Position numbers and translations under genes: made by a program. 8,325 bases of DNA, from assembly GCA_011524615.1 (NCBI GenBank), contig WTJZ01000305.1:1-8325 (forward strand), written 5' to 3'. Under the pieces are notes generated by a model. It searched no databases and was not told the DNA's origin. It saw only the letters and a list, made by a program, of their open reading frames with translations. The stretch comes from Akkermansiaceae bacterium. GTDB lineage: Bacteria > Verrucomicrobiota > Verrucomicrobiia > Verrucomicrobiales > Akkermansiaceae. Shown piece after piece: positions 1 to 5,434 of the stretch; the stretch's first letter is position 1; every line of letters begins with the position of its first letter.

Positions 1-2
1 GT

Positions 3-2459
3 ATGTATTTCATACCGAGCTCCACTCAATTAGCTCTTCTTTTTCTCTTGGCTACAACTCTGGTTCCTCTTGCGCAAACGCAAAGTTACGATGAGGTTTT
101 TGCTCAGCGATTTTTAGATCAATATGACTTTGACGGTGATAGTAGCTTTGAGGCTGCGGAACCTGTTCCTACGGCATGGCAACCTACCTACACCGCTGTG
201 TGGGAGCAATACAGTTATCTTGATACTAATGGAGATAGTGCTCTTTCTCTCGCTGAGCTTGAATTACTCCCTCGAATCTATCTCGAGACGGGGAATGAGA
301 GCGTACTTGATGTCTTCTACAAGCAGACCGATCAGGAGAGTTTATACTTAGACCTGTACTATCCAGATACGGCTACCTATCGGGGGAATTTACCGGTGGT
401 CTTTTTGTCTCATGGTGGAGGCTGGGTGGCTGGTAGTAAGCAAGATGGTAATGCTTCAGATACGGGCAAGGCGGCCTTAAGTTTTATCGAAGAAGGGTTT
501 TGTGTCGTTATTATGAACTACCGCTTAGCTAAACCTAGTCTGGGTAAGTATACGGAAGAATGTATACAAGATTGCCGTGATTCGATGAGGTATATCGCGA
601 GTAATGCTGAGGCTCTAGGCATTGACCCTAACCGCTTTTTTACCATGGGGTATTCTGCAGGCGGGCATCTCTCTGCGATGAACCTGTTACCCTCAGCTGA
701 ATTGTTCGCAGGAGATGAAGCATTAGAGGCATATACCTTTCATACGACTGCTGGGATAGAGTGGTATGGTTGGATGAATTTGGTCGACGAGGATAGCGAC
801 CTCTTTTTCCAAGAGGTAGGCAGGACATCGAGTAGTGTGCAAAGTCTAGTGGTGAAGCCTGAGTATGAGGCTGAGCCTAGTCGTACGGATTATCTGCGTC
901 GTCTATCACCCTATCATTATCTGAACAGTGGTTCCGCTCCCTTGCTCGTTATTCATGGTGATATGGATACAGCGGTCTCAGTAGAACAGGCTCGGTTTAT
1001 AGAGAGTTATGCGGCTGAGGTAAGTGCTCCCGTGTCAGTTCAGATCGTACAGGATGCTACTCACGGATGGTCTCATGCGACCAGTCCTACCCAAGCAGAA
1101 GTCTTAGCGATGACAGGAGAATTCCTGGTTTCATATCGTAATCAGATTCGACTGACCACTACTCCAGATACCTCTGTATCAGTGACCCTGAGCTCGGCAC
1201 TATCATCAGACGGGGCTTATAGTGTGACGACTCAACCAACTAATGGCGAACTGGCGGGGACGTTGCCTGATCTGACTTATACTCCAGATGCTGAATTTGT
1301 AGGGGAAGATACATTTGTCTATCAGCACACGATCGATGGGGTGCTGACCGAGAGCTTTACCGTTAGAGTGGTAGTATTGGAGGAGGCTCCAGCGTTTTTC
1401 TACACAACTCCGATCATTACGAGTGTGGGGGCCTTAGATAGCTATGCGACTACAGAGGCAGAGACGGCCTCCTTTAGATCCACCAGTGTGGCGAAGAGTT
1501 ATGATCTAGATGAAGATGATGTGTACGGTACCGCTGGGTATTACTTCATCGGTGATGGAGAGACAGCTGCGATCACGCAGAGTCTTCCATCCTTTGTAGC
1601 CAGTGTAGCGACTGGTGAAGATATAGAGATTAACTACCCTCTCTATAGTGGGGCTGATTATGATGATCCGACAGCTACCATTGCCTCTGAGGTCGTAGAC
1701 TGGGAACGCACTACACTATCTGGTGCGCTCGATACGACTGCGGATAATGTGGGCGAATGGATTGAAGTGCTTGCAATTACGTTAAGCAATGCGGCTCCAA
1801 CCCAGTTTAGGCTAGGAGTGATGACCGGTATCATCTCAGATGCTCGACGTGGACCGTCAGGGATTCGACTTTCCATGGACGGGGGCGGGCTTGAGCCTGT
1901 GACTTACTTGTCTTCCTTCGAGGGGCTTGGAATGGTTTTCTTTGATATTACGATTCCAGCCAATGCGGTCACTGGGGCGACTTTGATTCTGGAGACGCAA
2001 CGTAAAGAGGTATCGAGCTGGGCGTATATTACAGGGGTTACCTTTGATGAGGTTACCCGTTCTGGATATTCCACGTGGGTAGATGATTACGGGATCACCG
2101 CAGATCCTCTCGCGGACGATGATGGGGATGGGCTCACTCAGTTGCTCGACTATGTATTAGGGCGTAACCCGTTGGACGCAGAGGGAGACTTAGCTCCCCG
2201 CATTGAGTCTGCTGATGGTTTACAGCAGTACCGATTCTCCAGAAGTACCCTAGCGACGACAGATACGGTGCAGTACGTAGAATACAGTACCGATCTCCAA
2301 GAGTGGACGCTGATCAATGTCGCGGACGGAAATTTGACTTTCCTAGAGAGAACCTCTTTAGGGGATGGGATGGAAGAAGTGGTGATCGACCTCGGCATGT
2401 TGGTTCCTGATACTGGAGAGGTCTATACTCGCATGGGAGCTACTCAACTTGTTGAGTAA
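3..2459 (+). CDS. Secreted multidomain alpha/beta-hydrolase (esterase-like) with EF-hand pair and C-terminal calcium-loop module
   Basis: Predicted exported serine esterase of the alpha/beta-hydrolase fold, possibly removing acyl groups from polysaccharides; the substrate is inferred, not shown. Residues about 8-24 are hydrophobic and end near LAQTQS, a signal peptide. Two canonical EF-hand loops follow: DFDGDSSFEAAE (42-53) and DTNGDSALSLAE (74-85). The catalytic domain (about 100-380) shows HGGGW (137-141, oxyanion region), the nucleophile elbow GYSAGG (S218), a probable acid D322 in HGDMD, and H354 in DATHGW. Residues about 384-457 resemble a bacterial Ig/cadherin-like repeat (LTYTPDAEFVGEDTFVY). 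Residues about 465-690 are beta-rich and unassigned. A DxDxDG loop at 705-716 (DDDGDGLTQLLD) precedes a tail (about 740-818) typical of verrucomicrobial secreted proteins. The n-region has no Lys or Arg before the hydrophobic core and the ATG lies 3 bp from the window edge, so the true start may be upstream. The stop is TAA. Hydrolase fold is near certain; exact family is not. Confidence 0.88.
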   Translation: MYFIPSSTQLALLFLLATTLVPLAQTQSYDEVFAQRFLDQYDFDGDSSFEAAEPVPTAWQPTYTAVWEQYSYLDTNGDSALSLAELELLPRIYLETGNESVLDVFYKQTDQESLYLDLYYPDTATYRGNLPVVFLSHGGGWVAGSKQDGNASDTGKAALSFIEEGFCVVIMNYRLAKPSLGKYTEECIQDCRDSMRYIASNAEALGIDPNRFFTMGYSAGGHLSAMNLLPSAELFAGDEALEAYTFHTTAGIEWYGWMNLVDEDSDLFFQEVGRTSSSVQSLVVKPEYEAEPSRTDYLRRLSPYHYLNSGSAPLLVIHGDMDTAVSVEQARFIESYAAEVSAPVSVQIVQDATHGWSHATSPTQAEVLAMTGEFLVSYRNQIRLTTTPDTSVSVTLSSALSSDGAYSVTTQPTNGELAGTLPDLTYTPDAEFVGEDTFVYQHTIDGVLTESFTVRVVVLEEAPAFFYTTPIITSVGALDSYATTEAETASFRSTSVAKSYDLDEDDVYGTAGYYFIGDGETAAITQSLPSFVASVATGEDIEINYPLYSGADYDDPTATIASEVVDWERTTLSGALDTTADNVGEWIEVLAITLSNAAPTQFRLGVMTGIISDARRGPSGIRLSMDGGGLEPVTYLSSFEGLGMVFFDITIPANAVTGATLILETQRKEVSSWAYITGVTFDEVTRSGYSTWVDDYGITADPLADDDGDGLTQLLDYVLGRNPLDAEGDLAPRIESADGLQQYRFSRSTLATTDTVQYVEYSTDLQEWTLINVADGNLTFLERTSLGDGMEEVVIDLGMLVPDTGEVYTRMGATQLVE

Positions 2460-2591
2460 GTGGTATGAGTGCAATGAGATCAGGTCTGAAGCTCTGCGGC
2501 CGCTCTCCGATGATAGGGAGTGTGATCTTGTAATGACCCAAATAGTCAAAAATTGTTTCATACTACTTTTGTTCGTTTGAGGATTGGGCTA

Positions 2592-2596
2592 TAAGG
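2592..2596 (+). promoter_or_regulatory. Shine-Dalgarno-like TAAGG that favours the GTG start of the oxidoreductase
   Basis: TAAGG lies 5 nt before GTG at 2602 inside a purine-rich run (AAGGGAGGGG). It favours that GTG over the in-frame TTG at 2584, which has only GAGG one base upstream. Starting at GTG also places the twin-arginine motif at the extreme N-terminus, as expected for a Tat signal. Confidence 0.5.
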
Positions 2597-2601
2597 GAGG
2601 G

Positions 2602-3705
2602 GTGAGTACGCGTCGTAGTTTTTTGAAGAAATCGATCCTGGGAGTGCCTGCGATATTGCAGGCGGATGTGAGGCAGTTAGTAGAGCCGGAGTCTTTGGGG
2701 GTGGCGATATTGGGATTGGGCCGCTACGCAGAGGGCTGGGTCGCTCCTGCGGTTGCGCAGAGTCGTTACACCCACGTCGCTGGGATCATCACAGGATCGC
2801 CGAATAAGGTGGAGAAGTGGCAATCGAAATACAGTATTCCTGATGGGAATGTCTATAGTTACGGTGAGATGGATCAGATCGCTAAGAATGATGCGATTGA
2901 CGTCGTGTATGTGGTGACACCTCCTGGAACACACGCCGACTTTACGATCAGGGCGCTGGAGGCTGGTAAGCATGTGATCTGTGAGAAGCCCATGGCTGTA
3001 TCGACTGAAGAGTGTGATCGGATGATCGAAGTTGCTAGGAGAAACCAGAGAATGTTACAGATTGGGTATCGATTATATTGGGATCCATGGAATGTACGCG
3101 TGATGACAGCGATGAGGGAAAAGGAGTTCGGCGCTGGCTGGACGTCATTAGACACGCGAGTGTCGTTCAATATTAAGTCGATCGAGCCAGACCATTGGAT
3201 GCTGAACCCGTCATTATGTCTGGGGGGCGCTCTCTCAGAGGTGGGAGTGTATGCGGTGCAGGCGGCCATCTACAGCAGTCAGGAGTTACCGATAGCGGTT
3301 CGGGCTAAGAGCTGGACAGATCGTCCTGAATTGTTTTCGGCAGTGAGTGAGCACTGGGAGTGGGAGCTCGAATGGAGTAGGGGGCGTACGTCGACCCACT
3401 TTGCGAGCCTAGGGCGAGATACCTGCGTGGAGTTGAAGATGACCTTGCCTAAGGGGGAGCTCTTTCTTGATAATGCCTATAATTATGATGGCCAGACCTT
3501 GGTGACGCCTCAGGGGCAGGAGTCGTTTACTCATATCTTCCAGCAGAAGCGACAGGTTGAGGGGCAAGCACTCGCGATTCTTGGCCGCCATCCCGTCTTG
3601 ACTCCGGGAGAAATGGGCCGACGTGACCTCTATGTGCTCGAGTCTGTGAGGCAATCAGCGCAGTCTGGAGAGGTTGTCTCACTGGACCAATATCGTTACT
3701 ATTAG
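2602..3705 (+). CDS. Tat-signal Gfo/Idh/MocA family oxidoreductase, GFOR-like
   Basis: NAD(P)-dependent oxidoreductase probably acting on a sugar or sugar-derived substrate, likely exported folded to the periplasm with its cofactor. From the GTG start it is 367 residues, normal for the family. The N-terminus STRRSFLKK matches the twin-arginine consensus, followed by a short hydrophobic stretch (SILGVPAILQA). The Rossmann motif is GLGRYA (38-43); VVTPPGTHADF and CEKPMA (E128-K129-P130) are the conserved family elements. IGYRLYWDPWN (154-164) resembles the glucose-fructose oxidoreductase branch. In the C-terminal half, GGALSEVGVY corresponds to the catalytic-site segment usually written GG-L-D-G-Y/H; here the usual Asp appears as Glu (E213), with Tyr217 retained. 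It is 142 bp downstream of the hydrolase gene and 78 bp upstream of gcvT, so membership of either transcript is unclear. TTG at 2584 is an alternative start adding 6 residues. The substrate cannot be read from sequence. Confidence 0.88.
   Translation: MSTRRSFLKKSILGVPAILQADVRQLVEPESLGVAILGLGRYAEGWVAPAVAQSRYTHVAGIITGSPNKVEKWQSKYSIPDGNVYSYGEMDQIAKNDAIDVVYVVTPPGTHADFTIRALEAGKHVICEKPMAVSTEECDRMIEVARRNQRMLQIGYRLYWDPWNVRVMTAMREKEFGAGWTSLDTRVSFNIKSIEPDHWMLNPSLCLGGALSEVGVYAVQAAIYSSQELPIAVRAKSWTDRPELFSAVSEHWEWELEWSRGRTSTHFASLGRDTCVELKMTLPKGELFLDNAYNYDGQTLVTPQGQESFTHIFQQKRQVEGQALAILGRHPVLTPGEMGRRDLYVLESVRQSAQSGEVVSLDQYRYY
3674..3702 (+). promoter_or_regulatory. Candidate sigma-70-type promoter for the gcv cluster
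   Basis: TTGTCT (3674-3679) and TACTAT (3697-3702) are separated by exactly 17 bp, each matching 4 of 6 positions of the TTGACA/TATAAT consensus. The elements lie in the last codons of the oxidoreductase gene and would give a gcvT leader of roughly 75 nt. Matches of this quality occur by chance, so this is a candidate only. Confidence 0.3.
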
Positions 3706-3723
3706 GGGACCTCTAGAGCCCCT
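3704..3723 (+). terminator. Weak stem-loop overlapping the oxidoreductase stop codon
   Basis: AGGGG (3704-3708) pairs with CCCCT (3719-3723) around the palindrome CTCTAGAG, which may add two inner base pairs. No T-run follows (CTTAGGTAATT), so it may be a transcript 3' end, a processing site, or nothing. If the candidate promoter just upstream were used, transcription would begin inside this stem. Confidence 0.25.
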
Positions 3724-3783
3724 CTTAGGTAATTCTTCAAATATCTGCGTGCATCTTTCCAGAAGAGGAGTAAGGAAGAGGGT

Positions 3784-4824
3784 ATGAATCAACTACCATT
3801 ATTGGCCGAGCATGAGGCTCTTACTCCTCGTATGGGAGACTTCGCAGGATGGAACATGCCACTCTTCTATGCAAATGCGACTGCTGAGCATACCGCGACG
3901 AGAGAGAAGGCCGGGATGTTTGATATTTCACACATGGGGCAGGTCTATGTCTCAGGGGGCAATGCCGAGGAGCTCTTGAACGGACTATTCACGAATGATG
4001 TCAGTAAGCTTAAGGTAGGACGCTCTCACTATTCATTCCTATTGAATGAAGAGGGGGGCGTCATCGATGATCTGATCCTTTATCGTATCGGAGAGGAGTC
4101 GTACTTTATGGTCTTTAATGGCGCGCGTGCCGCGGAGGCCTACGGAATCGTGGAGTCTGCGGCTGCAGCACTCGGTGAGGTCGAACTACGCTGGGAACGC
4201 GAGGTAATCGGGCTCTCGATCCAGGGACCTGGAGTGGAAGCGATTACTGAGGAGTTACTCGGTCAGCCACTACCGGCTAAGCGTAACATCGTGATCAGTA
4301 CAGAGGATGGTGTCTCGGCCTCTACAGGATATACTGGAGAGCGCGGGTTTGAGTGGTTTGGTCCGATCGCGAGTGGTCGTGCGCTGTGGCAGAAGGCGCT
4401 GGCACTCGGGGTGGAGCCGTGTGGTCTAGTCGCGCGTGATAGCTTGCGTCTAGAGGCGGGCTTACCATTGAATGGGCAGGATCTCGATCGCGATAAGTCA
4501 CCATTGGCCGCAGGGTTAGGTTTCGCTGTGAAGATGAAGAAGGCGGCGGACTTCCGTGGGAAGGCGGCATTAGCGGCGGGCGCACACAGCGAGCAATCCC
4601 TCATCGGGTTCAAGTCGAGTGGTCCTATTCCTCGTACTGGATATGAAGTCGTCACGGCTGATGGCACTGTCATCGGAGCAGTAAGCTCAGGTGGACGCCC
4701 TCCAGGTGCGCGTAATACGATCGGCCTCGCATGGGTCTCATCTGCGAACCTCTCTGAGGAGATGAGCCTCTCTGTGAGAGGGAAACTCTTCCCTCTAGAG
4801 AAAGTCGACATCCCATTCCTCTAA
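3784..4824 (+). CDS. gcvT: Glycine cleavage system T-protein (aminomethyltransferase)
   Basis: Cytoplasmic aminomethyltransferase: takes the aminomethyl group from the lipoyl arm of GcvH, passes the methylene to tetrahydrofolate and releases ammonia. At 346 residues it is slightly shorter than the E. coli protein (about 364). Visible family motifs are DFAGWNMPLFY (19-29), AGMFDISHMG (43-52), the LTND-like LFTND (68-72), GGVIDDL (91-97) with the catalytic/folate aspartate, STGYTGERGFE (180-190) and VARDSLRLEAGLPLNGQDLD (216-235). The ATG has a good ribosome site: TAAGGA at 3771-3776, 7 nt upstream, within a longer purine tract. In the C-terminal barrel, the stretch usually reading TSGTxSPTL is SSGGRPPGARN (301-311), a divergence from the textbook consensus. 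The first gene of the gcvT-gcvH-gcvP cluster; 67 bp separates it from the gcvH ATG. No glycine riboswitch is recognisable in the 78-bp leader. Confidence 0.97.
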   Translation: MNQLPLLAEHEALTPRMGDFAGWNMPLFYANATAEHTATREKAGMFDISHMGQVYVSGGNAEELLNGLFTNDVSKLKVGRSHYSFLLNEEGGVIDDLILYRIGEESYFMVFNGARAAEAYGIVESAAAALGEVELRWEREVIGLSIQGPGVEAITEELLGQPLPAKRNIVISTEDGVSASTGYTGERGFEWFGPIASGRALWQKALALGVEPCGLVARDSLRLEAGLPLNGQDLDRDKSPLAAGLGFAVKMKKAADFRGKAALAAGAHSEQSLIGFKSSGPIPRTGYEVVTADGTVIGAVSSGGRPPGARNTIGLAWVSSANLSEEMSLSVRGKLFPLEKVDIPFL

Positions 4825-4891
4825 AAAAAGTTCTAGAAAGCTATTTCGTAGACTTGCTATCTGAGAGAAATGGGCTAGCGTGCACGCCTCT

Positions 4892-5263
4892 ATGAGCACG
4901 CCAAGTCATTACCAGTTTTTAGACAGTCACGAATGGATCGATCTAGATGCCAAGCCGAGCCCAATGGGGATCTCGGACTTCGCACAAAATGAGCTTACCG
5001 ACATCGTATACGTAGAACTCCCAGAAGTAGGGCGCGAGGTGGAAGCTGGTGATGTGATCGCAGTCGTTGAATCGGTCAAGTCGGCTTCAGACATCTACGC
5101 TCCAGTTTCTGGAACAGTAGTAGAGGTGAACGAGGCTCTAGAGTCAGACCCTGCGCTCGTGAACTCTTCTCCTTTCGCTGAGGGATGGATCGCTAAGATC
5201 GAGGCCTCTGAGGCGAACGATGCTCTTCTCTCAGCAGAGGCATACGGTAACCACATCAGCTAA
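4892..5263 (+). CDS. gcvH: Glycine cleavage system H-protein (lipoyl carrier)
   Basis: Small acidic shuttle protein that carries the aminomethyl intermediate between GcvP and GcvT on a lipoylated lysine. From the ATG it has 123 residues, close to the family norm. SHEW near the N-terminus, the ELTDIVYVELPEVG segment, and ESVKSASDIYAPVSG with lipoyl Lys63 are all present, followed by NEALESDPALVNSSPFAEGW. A GTG at 4880 in the same frame would add four residues (MHAS). I prefer ATG 4892 because it gives the usual 15 residues up to and including HEW. Neither start has a convincing Shine-Dalgarno, unlike gcvT. A perfect 10-bp palindrome, GCGTGCACGC (4878-4887), lies just before the ATG and covers the alternative GTG. 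Lipoylation enzymes are not in the window. Confidence 0.96.
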   Translation: MSTPSHYQFLDSHEWIDLDAKPSPMGISDFAQNELTDIVYVELPEVGREVEAGDVIAVVESVKSASDIYAPVSGTVVEVNEALESDPALVNSSPFAEGWIAKIEASEANDALLSAEAYGNHIS

Positions 5264-5336
5264 CCAACTTTTGGGGCGTCTTCCGGGCTTTAACTAGAGC
5301 CTACCAGTCTCCCCACATAGCGGCTAATGAGTCACA

Positions 5337-5367
5337 CGCCTCATCTCGAATAGGTCGAGATGAGGTG
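5337..5367 (+). terminator. Strong 11-bp perfect stem-loop after gcvH
   Basis: CCTCATCTCGA (5339-5349) is exactly complementary to TCGAGATGAGG (5355-5365) around a 5-nt loop ATAGG. A G-U pair and a C-G pair extend it to 13 bp. Only three Ts follow soon after (GGCTTTGTCT), so as an intrinsic terminator it would be partial. It could equally protect the 3' end of a gcvTH message or be a processing site. Confidence 0.5.
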
Positions 5368-5382
5368 GCTTTGTCTCAAAGC
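5368..5382 (+). repeat. Inverted repeat, 6-bp stem with 3-nt loop
   Basis: GCTTTG (5368-5373) and CAAAGC (5377-5382) are complementary around TCT. It abuts the larger stem-loop with no gap, so the two could stack coaxially in RNA. Confidence 0.4.
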
Positions 5383-5394
5383 ACGTCGCTCATT

Positions 5395-5409
5395 GATCAC
5401 AGAGTGATC
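5395..5409 (+). repeat. Inverted repeat GATCAC-AGA-GTGATC upstream of gcvP
   Basis: Perfect 6-bp arms around a 3-nt centre, ending 25 nt before the gcvP ATG and followed by a run of six Cs. The dyad could be a protein-binding operator or an RNA hairpin near the translation start. No regulator is identifiable from it. Confidence 0.4.
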
Positions 5410-5434
5410 CCCCCAACCATTAGAAAAAACCTTC

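Larger units (their letters stand above)
5264..5434 (+). promoter_or_regulatory. Structured gcvH-gcvP intergenic spacer
   Basis: This 171-bp gap is longer than expected between cotranscribed gcv genes and is unusually rich in inverted repeats, three of them lying within 73 bp (5337-5409). It may separate the gcvTH and gcvP transcripts, set their ratio, or hold a gcvP promoter. I see no good -35/-10 pair. The last 20 nt before the gcvP ATG are A-rich (TTAGAAAAAACC) with no Shine-Dalgarno. Nothing matches the conserved core of the glycine riboswitch. The function is inference; the repeats are seen directly. Confidence 0.45.

Noticed and set aside
2496..2503. GCGGCCGC (NotI site) as a cloning scar
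   Set aside because: An isolated 8-mer in otherwise native-looking sequence with no vector or adapter context.
2503..2520. CTCTC/GGGAG stem downstream of the hydrolase gene as a terminator
   Set aside because: Only 5 bp with one G-U pair, an 8-nt loop and no T-run; too weak to call.
2465..2533. 22-codon ORF (starting MSAMRSGLK) in the gap after the hydrolase gene
   Set aside because: No convincing ribosome site, no recognisable motif, and of a length expected by chance.
4263..4811. 182-codon open frame on the minus strand within gcvT
   Set aside because: Shadow of the certain gcvT gene; Pro/Ser/Arg-rich composition with no domain.
4854..4881. TTGCTA...TAGCGT as a gcvH promoter
   Set aside because: 16-bp spacing with a weak -10 that would place the start of transcription inside the gcvH coding sequence.
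5393..5423. TTGATC...CATTAG as a gcvP promoter
   Set aside because: 19-bp spacing and a poor -10 match (3 of 6); overlaps the dyad, so the TTGATC may simply be part of the inverted repeat.
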